From Marinobacter antarcticus (GTDB lineage Bacteria > Pseudomonadota > Gammaproteobacteria > Pseudomonadales > Oleiphilaceae), in the NCBI RefSeq assembly GCF_900142385.1, contig NZ_FRAQ01000003.1:62001-126000 (forward strand): a stretch of 64,000 nucleotides of DNA, in the 5' to 3' direction. Below, piece by piece: positions 28,475 through 36,491 of this stretch; within the stretch, counting starts at the first letter, position 1, and every line of letters begins with the position of its first letter. Under the pieces are notes generated by a model. That model made no database searches. It saw only the letters and a list, made by a program, of their open reading frames with translations, and was not told where the DNA came from. The translations under genes were made by a program, and so were the position numbers.

Positions 28475-29410
28475 TTATTGGCGGCGGCCAGAACGGGATG
28501 CTTTGGAGGCGGCCTTCTTATCTGTCAGTTTAGACTCTTTTTCAGCTTCGGCGGCAGCGGCTTCCAGTATCTCCACTTCTACCATCTCCGGCGTCTCCAG
28601 GGAAATCCGCCCCAGAGTACCGGCGCGGAATTCATTGAGCAGTACTTCAGAGACCTTGTTCAGATCGGGCACACCACCACGCCCCAGAAACCGGCGTTTG
28701 GCTGCAATTCCGTCCATCACGGCCAGGCCGTCCACTGGCAGCTCATCAAAGCCGTAACGGGCTTTCACCAGTTCCGGGTAGGCCTCCCGCAGGTAGTCGG
28801 CCTCAAACAAGGCGATGTCTTCGAAGTCCAGAACTGAACTGCGAATGGCTCCGGTGATCGCCAGCCGGTAACCGCATGCTTCGGGCGACAGCTTCGGCCA
28901 CAGGAATCCCGGGGTATCGTAAAGAAGAATGTTGTCGGGCAGCTTGATGGTTTGTTGCGACTTGGTCACGGCCGGCTCGTTACCGGTTTTTGTGGCCGGG
29001 CGCCCGGCCAGGGTGTTTATCAGAGTGGACTTGCCGACGTTGGGTATGCCCAGGATCATTACCCTTAGAGCGCTCTTCTGGCGATCGTGGTTTGGTGTCA
29101 TTTCACCGGCCAGCCGGAGAATATCCAGTGCTTCACCGCGCTGATTATGGGTGAGGGTGATGGTTCTCACGCCGCGTTCTTTCTCGAGCCACGCCTGCCA
29201 CTTTGCAGTGACGTCCGGATCGGCCAGATCGCGTTTGTTAAGGACTCTGATCAATGGTGTTTCGCCACGCAGGGCTGGCACCAGCGGATTTTCGCTGCTA
29301 AAAGGAATGCGCGCGTCCAGTACCTCAATGATGAGATCCATCTGAGGCATGATCTTTTTGATCTCCTTGCGGGCTTTGTGCATATGCCCTGGAAACCAGT
29401 TAATGGCCAT
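28475..29410 (-). CDS. ylqF: YlqF/RbgA-type ribosome biogenesis GTPase
   Basis: This circularly permuted GTPase assists large-subunit assembly. [17 protein letters not shown] is the family N-terminus and fixes the start at 29410 rather than a frame 42 codons longer. The G motifs appear in permuted order: NKRDLAD (G4) near 63, [13 protein letters not shown] (G1) near 125, then DTPGFLWPK (G3). The C-terminus is Ala/Glu/Lys-rich. It has 311 aa and is probably transcribed with fabB. Confidence 0.93.
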   Translation of the reverse strand: MAINWFPGHMHKARKEIKKIMPQMDLIIEVLDARIPFSSENPLVPALRGETPLIRVLNKRDLADPDVTAKWQAWLEKERGVRTITLTHNQRGEALDILRLAGEMTPNHDRQKSALRVMILGIPNVGKSTLINTLAGRPATKTGNEPAVTKSQQTIKLPDNILLYDTPGFLWPKLSPEACGYRLAITGAIRSSVLDFEDIALFEADYLREAYPELVKARYGFDELPVDGLAVMDGIAAKRRFLGRGGVPDLNKVSEVLLNEFRAGTLGRISLETPEMVEVEILEAAAAEAEKESKLTDKKAASKASRSGRRQ

Positions 29411-29636
29411 TTTTCTGCTCCGGCGTTGGATGAATCGCGCCAGTATGAAGGGGAATGACCAAACTTTCACATTTGTTTCGATTCGCTCATGTGGCGGGTT
29501 TTGAGCGGGCAGGGTGCACAACATGTACAAAAACAAGGGGTACCGGGGTAAAAATCAGGGCCGGGATGTTTTAGGCTGTCACTGCAGATATCCATCGAGA
29601 TCAAATCGCACAATCAAAACCTTAACGGAGATTTCT

Positions 29637-30080
29637 ATGAAACTCGCAAAACTGTTCGGTACTGCTCTTGTTGCGTTGAGCCTGTCGGCACCGGCATTGG
29701 CCCAGCAAGCAGCGGTTGGCAAGCCGGATCAGGTTGCCCAACTGGCACAGATGGTCGGGCTTTCGGAGGATCAGCAAAAAGAGATCCGCGGCATTCTCGA
29801 TGAAATGCAGGGCGAGATTGGCACGCTGCGCGAAGAGGCCCGCGCCTTGCAAAAGCAGATGCAGAATGAAATCAAAGCGGATTATGATGAAAATACCATC
29901 CGCGAACAAGGTGATGATCTGGGTGATGTGACCGGTGAAATCGCCGCGCTTGCAACCCTGATGCAGGCCAGAGTAGACGGGGTGTTCACGCCGGAGCAGC
30001 GCGACGAGCTGGATAAGAAGATGCAGCAGATGCGTCAGCAAATGCAGCAGCGCCAGATGATGCAGCAACAGGGTCAGTAA
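29637..30080 (+). CDS. Spy/CpxP-like periplasmic protein
   Basis: This 147-aa exported protein has a signal peptide ending ALA-QQA (cleavage near residue 22). The mature part is helical and Gln/Met-rich, with the repeated LTxxQ-type pattern of Spy/CpxP chaperones (LSEDQQKEI near 46 and FTPEQRDEL near 120) and a low-complexity tail of Met, Gln and Arg (about 127-147). A role in envelope stress is inferred from the family. The leader from ylqF is about 225 bp. Confidence 0.75.
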   Translation: MKLAKLFGTALVALSLSAPALAQQAAVGKPDQVAQLAQMVGLSEDQQKEIRGILDEMQGEIGTLREEARALQKQMQNEIKADYDENTIREQGDDLGDVTGEIAALATLMQARVDGVFTPEQRDELDKKMQQMRQQMQQRQMMQQQGQ

Positions 30081-30109
30081 TCGCGAATGTCTGTAGCAAT
30101 CTGACCGAA

Positions 30110-30145
30110 GCCGCCTCACGGAGAAGAGCTGTGAGGCGGCGTTCC
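30110..30145. terminator. Hairpin between Spy-like gene and lipA
   Basis: A 10-bp perfect stem GCCGCCTCAC/GTGAGGCGGC (30110-30119 with 30131-30140) has an 11-base loop. The downstream T run is weak (GTTCCTGT), so termination efficiency is uncertain. Confidence 0.55.
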
Positions 30146-30168
30146 TGTAAAGGCGGGTTGTAGCGTGT

Positions 30169-31209
30169 TCAGTCTAGGCTTTTTACAGGAATCTGCATGG
30201 CGTCAGCGACAGGCACCTCAGGCACTGCAAGCCCTAGGTTATTCTTGTCGAACACCTTGTCCGCCCGGTAGCTGGAACGCACCATGGGGCCGGAGGGTAC
30301 TTCCATAAAGCCTTTTTCAAGGCCGATCTCACGATACCTGTTGAACGCTTCTGGCGTTACGTATTGCTCTACAGGTAAATGATTTGGTGTTGGGCGCAGA
30401 TACTGGCCCAGCGTCAGGATGTCTACGCCAATTGCACGCAGGTCGTCCATCGTGGCAAGGATTTCTTCTTCGGTCTCGCCCAGGCCCAGCATCAGGCTGG
30501 TTTTGGTGAGCACATCCGGGCGATATTGTTTGGCATGTTCCAGTACGCTGAGAGTTTTCTGGTAGCCGGCGCGTGGGTCACGTACACGGCGCGTCAGCCG
30601 TTCCACGGTTTCCACGTTCTGCGCAAACACCTCCAGGCCGGAATCCAGCACCTTCTCCACATTGGACATCACTGCATCGAAGTCTGGCGTCAGCGCTTCC
30701 ACTGCAACTTCGGGTGTGCGTTGTTTGATCGCTGAGACGCAGGCGGCGTAATGGGCGGCACCGCCATCATCCAGATCGTCCCGGTCTACCGAGGTAAGCA
30801 CAATGTAACGCAGCCCCATGAGCTCGACGGACTTAGCTGTGTTTTCCGGCTCGTCATTATCCAGCCAGCCATTGGGGTTACCGGTATCCACTGCACAGAA
30901 ACGACAGGCGCGGGTGCACACCGAGCCCAGCACCATGATGGTTGCTGTGCCGGCCGTCCAGCATTCACCTATATTGGGGCAGTGAGACTCCTGGCATACG
31001 GTGCTCACCCGGTTTTCGCTGACGTTTTTGCGCACGGCTTCATAGCGTTCACCGCCGGGCATACGCGCTCTTAGCCAATTGGGCTTGCGTTCAACCGGTA
31101 CCGATTCCTGATTTGCTGAGCGTTTTACGCCATCTTTGATAGCCGAAAATCCATGCTCATTGCGGAATTTGGAACCACTGGTGACGCGGGGCTTTGCGCT
31201 TTCGCTCAT
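30169..31209 (-). CDS. lipA: Lipoyl synthase
   Basis: LipA is a radical-SAM enzyme inserting two sulfurs into octanoyl groups. The auxiliary-cluster ligands are in [12 protein letters not shown] and the radical-SAM cluster in CTRACRFC. The late [11 protein letters not shown] provides the Ser ligand of the auxiliary cluster. [12 protein letters not shown] at 31209 is the preferred start, since the longer frame to 31353 adds a Cys-rich, non-family leader. It has 346 aa. It is separated from lipB by more than 20 kb. Confidence 0.94.
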   Translation of the reverse strand: MSESAKPRVTSGSKFRNEHGFSAIKDGVKRSANQESVPVERKPNWLRARMPGGERYEAVRKNVSENRVSTVCQESHCPNIGECWTAGTATIMVLGSVCTRACRFCAVDTGNPNGWLDNDEPENTAKSVELMGLRYIVLTSVDRDDLDDGGAAHYAACVSAIKQRTPEVAVEALTPDFDAVMSNVEKVLDSGLEVFAQNVETVERLTRRVRDPRAGYQKTLSVLEHAKQYRPDVLTKTSLMLGLGETEEEILATMDDLRAIGVDILTLGQYLRPTPNHLPVEQYVTPEAFNRYREIGLEKGFMEVPSGPMVRSSYRADKVFDKNNLGLAVPEVPVADAMQIPVKSLD

Positions 31210-31312
31210 TGCAACCAGACTCTCATTAAGGCTAAGGGGAACCTTAGAGAATAATAGGCTGGCGGGGCAGTTACAAGGCAGGTAAGGGCAATCACGGGCT
31301 AACAGAAGGGAT

Positions 31313-31340
31313 ACCGGGCACGACTTTCGTCGTACCCGGT
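31313..31340 (-). terminator. Terminator-like hairpin after metY
   Basis: A 12-bp stem with one mismatch (31313-31324 with 31329-31340) closed by a GAAA tetraloop on the minus strand lies ten bases beyond the metY stop. Only a weak T-rich tail follows, so it could also be an mRNA-stabilising hairpin. Confidence 0.6.
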
Positions 31341-31349
31341 TGAGGCTAA

Positions 31350-32627
31350 TCAAGCCTGGGCTTTTTCCAGGGCCTGAGTGATGTCGGCCAGTATGTCGTC
31401 CACATGCTCAATGCCGATAGACAGACGTACCAGATCTTCACTAACACCCGCGCTCTTGAGCTCTTCCGGGTTCAGCTGGCGGTGTGTGGTAGTTGCCGGG
31501 TGACAGGCCAGAGATTTGGCATCACCAATGTTCACCAGGCGGTAGATCAGATCCAGCGCATCAATGAATTTCGCGCCAGCTTCAAGCCCGCCCTTGATCC
31601 CGAAGCTTACGATGCCGGATGCCTTGCCACCGCAGATTTTGTCGCAGGTGGCCTTGAACGGACTGTTCGCCAGCGTTGCGTAGTTCACCCATTCCACCGC
31701 CGGGTGATTCTGCAGGAAGTGGGCAACTTTCTCGGCGTTCTCGCAGTGGCGCTCCATGCGCAGCCCCAGAGTTTCCAGGCCCTGCATGATCAGGAACGAG
31801 TTGAAAGGAGAGAGCGCAGCGCCTGTGTTGCGCAGCGGCACAACGCGGCAGCGACCAATAAAGGCGGCAGCGCCCAGAGCTTCGGTGTAAACCACGCCGT
31901 GATAGGACGGGTCCGGCTCGTTCATCATCGGGAACTTCGCGCCGTTGGCCTTCCAGTCGAATTTACCGGAGTCCACTACAATGCCGGCTACGGTGGTGCC
32001 GTGACCGCCGATGTACTTGGTCAGAGAGTGGACTACGATGTCTGCGCCGTGTTCGAACGGGCGGCAGAGATAGGGCGTAGCGACCGTGTTATCCACAATC
32101 AGCGGAATGCCATGCTTATGGGCAACCTCGGCCCAGCGAGCAATATCGACCACATTGCCAGCGGGGTTGCCAATGGACTCGCAGAACAGCGCGCGGGTCT
32201 GGTCATCGATGGCTTTTTCGATCGCATCGAAATCATCGTGGCGGACCATGCGGCACTCAATACCCTGGTTGGGAAGCGAGTGAGCGAAGAGGTTGTAGGT
32301 GCCGCCATACAGCTGGCTGGTGCTGATAATGTTATTGCCAACCCGGCAGATGGTTTGCAACGCATAGGTAATTGCAGCCATGCCGGAAGCAACCGCCAGA
32401 GCGCCCACACCGCCTTCAAGCGCCGTCATACGCTCTTCAAGCACTGAGTTGGTCGGGTTCATGATTCGGGTGTAGATGTTGCCCGCAACCTTCAGGTCGA
32501 ACAGGTCTGCACCGTGCTGGGTATCGTCAAATGTGTAAGACGTGGTTTGGTAGATCGGAGTGGTGGCTGCCTTGGTGGTCGGATCGCCTTTGAAGCCGGT
32601 GTGAAGGGCGAGCGTCTCGAATTTCAT
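31350..32627 (-). CDS. metY: O-acetylhomoserine sulfhydrylase
   Basis: This 425-aa PLP enzyme of the Cys/Met metabolism family makes homocysteine from O-acetylhomoserine and sulfide. [12 protein letters not shown], the PLP-phosphate loop [30 protein letters not shown], and the Schiff-base Lys in [11 protein letters not shown] (about 209) are all present. The length and the insert after the Lys fit the O-acetylhomoserine type rather than cystathionine synthases. No SAM riboswitch was recognised in the 160 bp upstream. Confidence 0.93.
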   Translation of the reverse strand: MKFETLALHTGFKGDPTTKAATTPIYQTTSYTFDDTQHGADLFDLKVAGNIYTRIMNPTNSVLEERMTALEGGVGALAVASGMAAITYALQTICRVGNNIISTSQLYGGTYNLFAHSLPNQGIECRMVRHDDFDAIEKAIDDQTRALFCESIGNPAGNVVDIARWAEVAHKHGIPLIVDNTVATPYLCRPFEHGADIVVHSLTKYIGGHGTTVAGIVVDSGKFDWKANGAKFPMMNEPDPSYHGVVYTEALGAAAFIGRCRVVPLRNTGAALSPFNSFLIMQGLETLGLRMERHCENAEKVAHFLQNHPAVEWVNYATLANSPFKATCDKICGGKASGIVSFGIKGGLEAGAKFIDALDLIYRLVNIGDAKSLACHPATTTHRQLNPEELKSAGVSEDLVRLSIGIEHVDDILADITQALEKAQA

Positions 32628-32791
32628 GTTAACTTCCTTGCGAATGAATAGTCGGTGTTGTCAGGTTCGGACCTCAGTATGCCATATAGATTTGGCAGGG
32701 TTTATAACGGTATGCAATCGTCACATACCGGAAGATCATATGCATTCGATGAGGGAGGGTAGTATCGGAAAGCTTTTGGGAACAGGGCGCG

Positions 32792-33028
32792 TTATTTGCG
32801 GGCTTGGGAAGCAGATAATGACTGATCCGTTAGCCGTTTAAGTGTGTGATCAAAGCCCAGGTTGAAAATGTAGTTCCAAACCGTGGCCAGAGTAGCGCCA
32901 GTCAGACCGAGTACGCCGATTTTTTCGAGAGAGTAGCCGAAGGCAGAGGCTGCAAGGGGAATGGAAATCAGTAGCCCTAGAACTTCAAAGGAAACCGCTT
33001 GCCGGATTCTGTCGCCGATGGTTCTCAT
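32792..33028 (-). CDS. Single-domain PACE-type (BTP) membrane protein
   Basis: This 78-aa membrane protein has two hydrophobic helices. EVLGLLISIPLAASAF and TLATVWNYIFNLGFDHTL match one bacterial-transmembrane-pair (BTP) unit of the PACE efflux family (AceI type), which normally has two tandem units in about 145 aa. The start at 33028 is supported by GGAGAGTCCTC, although the frame extends to 33067. Transport function is uncertain for a half-size protein. It would need to dimerise. Confidence 0.75.
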   Translation of the reverse strand: MRTIGDRIRQAVSFEVLGLLISIPLAASAFGYSLEKIGVLGLTGATLATVWNYIFNLGFDHTLKRLTDQSLSASQARK

Positions 33029-33078
33029 GAGGACTCTCCGCAGAGGCAGGATGTTGCGCGCTTTCATTGCCCGTAAAT

Positions 33079-33116
33079 AAAAAAAGGCCGCGACCTGAGT
33101 CGCGACCTTTTTCGAA
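33079..33116 (-). terminator. Intrinsic terminator of tRNA-Met
   Basis: A 9-bp stem (33086-33094 with 33099-33107, one G-T pair) has a four-base loop. A run of T follows on the minus strand. It lies directly downstream of the tRNA. Confidence 0.88.
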
Positions 33117-33119
33117 TAA

Positions 33120-33196
33120 TGGTAGCAAGGGGCGGAGTTGAACCGCCGACCCCAGCATTATGAGTGCTGTGCTCTAACCAACTGAGCTACCTTGCC
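33120..33196 (-). tRNA. tRNA-Met (CAT), elongator
   Basis: This 77-nt tRNA has an encoded CCA. The anticodon stem CAGCA/TGCTG closes the loop CTCATAA, giving anticodon CAT. The G-C first pair of the acceptor and the D-arm AGCTCAGTTGGTTAGAGC mark an elongator rather than an initiator. A CAT tRNA modified to read Ile AUA is less likely, given this overall sequence. Confidence 0.94.
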
Positions 33197-33475
33197 ATCG
33201 CTTCACCAAAGGAAGCGGCGCGTATATTATGTACGGAGGGTCGAAGTGTCAAGAGCTGGCCGGTAAATCTGATCGCGGAACGGCTTTCGTATGGGTGCGG
33301 GTTTCTTTTAAGTTCTTTTGAAACAGCGCATTGAAGAGTTTTCCGGGATTGAAAAAGCTATCTGTATTTCTCTGAGCTTCGCCGGGGAGCAAAGTCCTGA
33401 TTTCAAGAAGCCGGTTGATAATAGGCGTAGCTGAACCCATATCAGTAATATAGTCATCAACCGCAGAGGTTGAAC

Positions 33476-33823
33476 ATGAGCGAGTTGACCAAACAACATT
33501 TCGAAGCGTGCAGTAAAAATGCCCCAACAGTAACGGACATAGAGAAGCAAACTCTGCACAAGGACATACCGGACTGGAACTTCGTGGAGACCGACGGCGA
33601 AGAGCAGTTGCAGAAAATTTTCAAGCTCAAGAACTTTGCCCAGGCCCAGGCATTCACCAATAAAGTGGGCGATCTGGCCGAGGCAGAAGACCACCATCCA
33701 GCCATCCTGCTGGAATACGGCAAAGTAACCGTAAACTGGTGGACTCACGCGATCGGCGGTCTGCACAAGAACGATTTCATCATGGCGGCAAGGACCGATG
33801 CCGCTTACAACGACATGGAATAA
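33476..33823 (+). CDS. phhB: Pterin-4a-carbinolamine dehydratase
   Basis: PhhB regenerates the pterin cofactor of phenylalanine hydroxylase. The signature is [33 protein letters not shown] with the catalytic HH-x8-9-W/H pattern (landmark residues about 70-102). It has 115 aa from ATG 33476, preceded by AGAGG. No phhA is nearby, so it may serve other pterin enzymes. Confidence 0.94.
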   Translation: MSELTKQHFEACSKNAPTVTDIEKQTLHKDIPDWNFVETDGEEQLQKIFKLKNFAQAQAFTNKVGDLAEAEDHHPAILLEYGKVTVNWWTHAIGGLHKNDFIMAARTDAAYNDME

Positions 33824-33880
33824 CTCAAGCAGCGGCGGAAACTGACTTCCGCCACCTACCTGCCTGAAACGGGACTTATC

Positions 33881-34156
33881 ATGGTTGAAGATCGCATCGA
33901 CAGCCCACTGACTCTGAAGCTGGGGCGTGAAGAATTGTTCGTTCGCCGCCGCTACGAGACGATCAGTATCATCAATGACTTCTTCATTGCCATCTGGTTT
34001 CTGTCGGGCAGCATCCTGTTCCTGTACCCCGAAGATGAAAAAACGGCCATCTGGATGTTCATCATTGGCAGTTTCCAGTTCCTGGTTCGCCCTACCATCC
34101 GGCTGATCAGCCATATCCACGTGAAGCGGATAGCGACGAGCAACTGGGAAAACTAG
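33881..34156 (+). CDS. YrhK-domain membrane protein
   Basis: This 91-aa protein has two hydrophobic helices (about 32-50 and 58-75). RRRYETISIINDFFIAIWFLSGS and WMFIIGSFQFLVRPTIRL (landmarks) fit the YrhK-like family of unknown function. It is the last host gene before the integron remnant, whose integrase fragment begins about 55 bp after the stop. Confidence 0.75.
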   Translation: MVEDRIDSPLTLKLGREELFVRRRYETISIINDFFIAIWFLSGSILFLYPEDEKTAIWMFIIGSFQFLVRPTIRLISHIHVKRIATSNWEN

Positions 34157-34210
34157 AAGCCGTCATCGACAGGGCTGCGGACACCGAATCCGCCTTTGCG
34201 AAGAACACGG

Positions 34211-34318
34211 CTGCATCCCAAAATCCACACCTTTCACCCGAAGCCTCAAGGCTTCGTTGATACGCAGGCCTGAGCCATACATCAAGCGCGCCACCGCAAT
34301 GGCTCCGGCCGGCAGGTC
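34211..34318 (-). pseudogene. Fragment of integron-type integrase (IntI-like)
   Basis: Reading leftward from 34318, the frame gives about 33 codons with LMYGSGLRINEALRLRV followed by KGVDF. This is the Box I region of tyrosine recombinases with the first catalytic Arg, in the form typical of IntI (LLYG.G.R..E.L.LRVKD.DF). The frame is stopped by TGA at 34319-34321 and degenerates after position 34211. Everything else of the ~320-aa enzyme is missing. Confidence 0.78.
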
Positions 34319-34321
34319 TCA

Positions 34322-34573
34322 TTCACCGTTGAGAACAAACGCGCACCAAATTACACCGACTGGATGAAGCACCGGGTGAACAGCCAGCGAGGCAAAGAAA
34401 TATACAGTCATCGCATGTCGGTGGTGGAGCCGGTGTTCGGCAATATCGGCAGTAATAAACGTCTGAGTCGCTTCAGCCTGCGGAGCAAAAAGAAGGTGCA
34501 GGGTCAGTGGCAGTTGTATTACTTGGTGCACAACATTGAGAAGCTGGCGAATTACGGACAGTTAGCGGCATAA
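34322..34573 (+). pseudogene. IS1182-family transposase, C-terminal fragment
   Basis: About 83 codons read FTVENKRAPNYTDWMKHRV, GKEIYSHRMSVVEPVFGNIG, KKKVQGQWQLYYLVHNIEKLANYG. This is the C-terminal end of DDE transposases of the IS1182 type, with the final catalytic Glu in VVEPVFGNI. The N-terminal two thirds, and any inverted repeat, are absent. It abuts the integrase fragment, so the two remnants probably came together by an insertion followed by deletion. Confidence 0.8.
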
Positions 34574-34669
34574 CTACTAGACTTCGATGAAGCACGAAAC
34601 AGTCCTCAGAGGGCTAGATGGGCAGCGTTTGGGGCTAAATGTAGCTAATGCTCCGGTGTTGCCGAGAAA

Positions 34670-34764
34670 ATAACGAACTTGTGCCAGTTGATCGCAAGTG
34701 ATGTAAAAACAACAAAGCGGCTGTGGATCAGGCTCTGTGAAGGGTTTTTCTACAGGCTCGTTAT
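34670..34764 (+). other. attC-like recombination site (first in array)
   Basis: ATAACGAACTTGT at 34670 pairs imperfectly with ACAGGCTCGTTAT ending 34764, with only two mismatches over 13 bases. The central part contains GCGGCTGTGGATCAGGCTC, which recurs in altered form in the site at 37652-37736. It precedes the SDR cassette and probably ended a cassette now lost. Confidence 0.6.
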
Positions 34765-34784
34765 GAGCTATTAAAGAGGTTCAC

Positions 34785-35516
34785 ATGAACAGGGTCGTTA
34801 TTGTTACTGGCGGCAGTCGAGGAATTGGAGCTGCAACGTCAAAGTTACTCGCGTCTAAAGGATATTTGGCTTGTGTGAATTATCGCTCCGACTCAAATAG
34901 TGCCATATCATTGGTTAATGAAATCATAGCGTTAGGCGGTCAAGCATTTCCGTTTCAAGCGGATGTATCTAAAGAACGTGAAGTGGTGGCTCTCTTTGAC
35001 GAAACAGAACGTCAATTTGGTCAGGTGACACATTTAGTCAATAATGCAGGGTGTCTCTTTAAACAATCGAGTTTTATCGACATTGATGTTGAGCGATTTA
35101 ATCAAGTGATGCAGTCTAACGTGACCAGTTGTTTTCTTTGCTCGCGTGAGTTCCTAAGGCGTAATCAAACCTATGGCTCTATTGTCAATGTATCATCGGC
35201 AGCTTCAAGAACAGGCTCTCCATTTGAATACATTGACTACGCAGCTTCAAAAGGTGCGATGGATACGTTAACCAAAGGTTTGTCGCTTGAAGTTGCAGAA
35301 AAGGGCATTCGTGTTAATTCTGTGCGTCCGGGTTTTATCCATACAGAGATGCATGCTGACGGTGGTGAGCCAAATAGAGTCGAGCGTTTAGCTCCACAAA
35401 TTCCTCTTCAACGTGGCGGGACACCAGAGGAAGTGGCGAATACAATTACTTGGTTGTTATCGGACGATGCATCTTATGTTACAGGTTCATTCATCGACGT
35501 AGCCGGTGGAAAATAG
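34785..35516 (+). CDS. SDR-family oxidoreductase, integron cassette gene
   Basis: This 243-aa classical short-chain dehydrogenase has the cofactor motif VTGGSRGIGAAT (residues 7-18), VNNAG near 84, a catalytic Ser in VNVSSAASR, and YIDYAASK (Tyr-x3-Lys, about 157-161). The end SYVTGSFIDVAGGK is the usual FabG-like C-terminus. The substrate is unknown. Codon use is AT-rich (many TTA, ATA, TTT) in contrast to host genes. It is flanked by attC-type sites and followed by a VCR-like site, so it was probably acquired through a Vibrio-type integron. Confidence 0.9.
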   Translation: MNRVVIVTGGSRGIGAATSKLLASKGYLACVNYRSDSNSAISLVNEIIALGGQAFPFQADVSKEREVVALFDETERQFGQVTHLVNNAGCLFKQSSFIDIDVERFNQVMQSNVTSCFLCSREFLRRNQTYGSIVNVSSAASRTGSPFEYIDYAASKGAMDTLTKGLSLEVAEKGIRVNSVRPGFIHTEMHADGGEPNRVERLAPQIPLQRGGTPEEVANTITWLLSDDASYVTGSFIDVAGGK

Positions 35517-35520
35517 CTCA

Positions 35521-35645
35521 TAGCAAACGCTTCAAGAGGGACAGCCAACGCGTGGCATTTTTAGTTCAAATGAGCATTTTTGGTTACGGCTGTTATGTTT
35601 GAGTTCAGTGGTTTGCGTTGTCTGCTCCTTAAGCGGGCGTTGGGC
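35521..35645 (+). other. VCR-like attC site
   Basis: This site of about 125 bp directly follows the SDR gene. It begins TAGCAAACGCTTCAAGAGGG, contains CAACGCGTGG and GTTTGAGTTCAGTGGTTTGCGTTGTC-like blocks, and ends AAGCGGGCGTTGGGC. The last seven bases (35639-35645) are a perfect GTTRRRY core. Length, order of blocks and wording closely resemble the Vibrio cholerae repeat as I remember it. Confidence 0.82.
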
Positions 35646-35721
35646 GTCTATCGCTTAAAATGGATGCTGCGACAGACAGACCACCAAACTTAAAGCATCC
35701 ATAAAAAAAGGGAAAACAAAC

Positions 35722-36108
35722 ATGCGTATAGCCAAAGAAGACATAGACGTTAAAATGGAGATTCCAGGCGCCGTGATACGTCAGCGAACGGAGTTCGGTG
35801 ACGCCACTGGATTAGGTAAGATCAGTGGCGAGTATTTCAGCCTCTCGGCAGGCGTTGATACCACACCTTTGTTCCAGGGACTAGATGGCGATTTGTGCCA
35901 GTGCCCACACTGGGGTTTCGTCCTGTGCGGGCAACTCACGACGACGGACGCGAACGGCACACAGGAAACAGTCAACGCGAATGATCTCTTTTACTGGCCA
36001 CCCGGGCACAATGTAAAGGTCAACGCAGACGCAGAGATCGTAATGTTCAGCCCTCAGCAACAGCACAGTCATGTCATTAATCACATGATTGAGAAGGTAA
36101 AAGGCTGA
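35722..36108 (+). CDS. Cupin-domain protein, integron cassette gene
   Basis: This 128-aa single-domain cupin has GDLCQCPHWGFVLCGQL as the first conserved strand pair (about 53-69) and NDLFYWPPGHNVKV (about 92-105) as the second, with HSHVINHMI near the end. A full metal triad is not evident (the first motif has a single His), so enzymatic function is doubtful. The ribosome site is AAAAAAGGGAAAA. It follows the VCR-like site and is followed by a half attC. Confidence 0.85.
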   Translation: MRIAKEDIDVKMEIPGAVIRQRTEFGDATGLGKISGEYFSLSAGVDTTPLFQGLDGDLCQCPHWGFVLCGQLTTTDANGTQETVNANDLFYWPPGHNVKVNADAEIVMFSPQQQHSHVINHMIEKVKG

Positions 36109-36123
36109 CCCAGTCACAGTTTA

Positions 36124-36147
36124 GCCCAACAAATCGGCTGCAGCCGA
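36124..36147 (+). other. Truncated attC (5' half only)
   Basis: GCCCAAC (36124-36130) matches the RYYYAAC core and is followed by AAATCGGCTGCAGCCGA, a typical first arm, 15 bases after the cupin stop. No matching GTTRRRY second core follows, because the sequence runs instead into dipeptidase coding sequence. Confidence 0.65.
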
Positions 36148-36450
36148 CGTCGAGATCGTAGACTCTGCCGGCTCGGTCCTCGACTTCGGAATGGAGATTC
36201 GCGACTGGGCACGGGTGGAGCCGCCCCTGTGCGCAACCTACTGCGATGGTTTGTCATATCGAGCCCGAAAGCACCGCGACCTTCTGCTACAGGTGATGAC
36301 TGAGGAGGGGTTCGTCAACTACGCTCACGAGTGGTGGCACTTCTCTTACGGGGACCGGTTCTGGGCGTATTCGATCGGACGCAGGTGTCCATCTACGGCT
36401 GTCCCCCGGATAACAATGGGATCCAGCAGACTCGCTTCGCTCGTAGCTGA
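36131..36450 (+). pseudogene. Broken D-Ala-D-Ala dipeptidase (VanX/DdpX type)
   Basis: A readable frame from about 36131 gives ADVEIVDSAGSVLDFGME, GFVNYAHEWWHFSYGD and RFWAY, the zinc-dipeptidase M15D C-terminal half with the catalytic Glu and His of EWWH. The N-terminal half is missing. After 36370 the frame must shift by one base to continue as VSIYGCPPDNNGIQQTRFA, ending TGA 36448-36450 inside the following attC. It is doubly broken: a 5' deletion fused to a half attC, and an internal frameshift. Confidence 0.75.
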
Positions 36451-36467
36451 TCCCAGACACGTTAGAT
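36408..36467 (+). other. attC site (60 bp) of the dipeptidase cassette
   Basis: This is a compact 59-base-element. GGATAAC at the left is followed by TGGGATCcAGC, pairing with GCTGATCCCA. The extra C in the left arm is the extrahelical base expected of attC. The site ends GTTAGAT (36461-36467), a perfect GTTRRRY core. The dipeptidase reading frame ends inside it. Confidence 0.85.
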
Positions 36468-36491
36468 GGGGAATATTTCAGAGACTTTAGT

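Noticed and set aside
32628..32791. Possible SAM or SAH riboswitch upstream of metY
   Set aside because: No paired stems or conserved cores of these riboswitches could be made out in the 160 bp.
33249..33440. Small minus-strand frame between tRNA-Met and phhB
   Set aside because: About 62 codons, with no ribosome-binding site and no recognisable pattern. The region more likely holds the phhB and tRNA promoters.
33308..34120. 270-codon minus-strand frame across phhB and the YrhK gene
   Set aside because: It overlaps two well-supported plus-strand genes and has no ribosome site or family feature.
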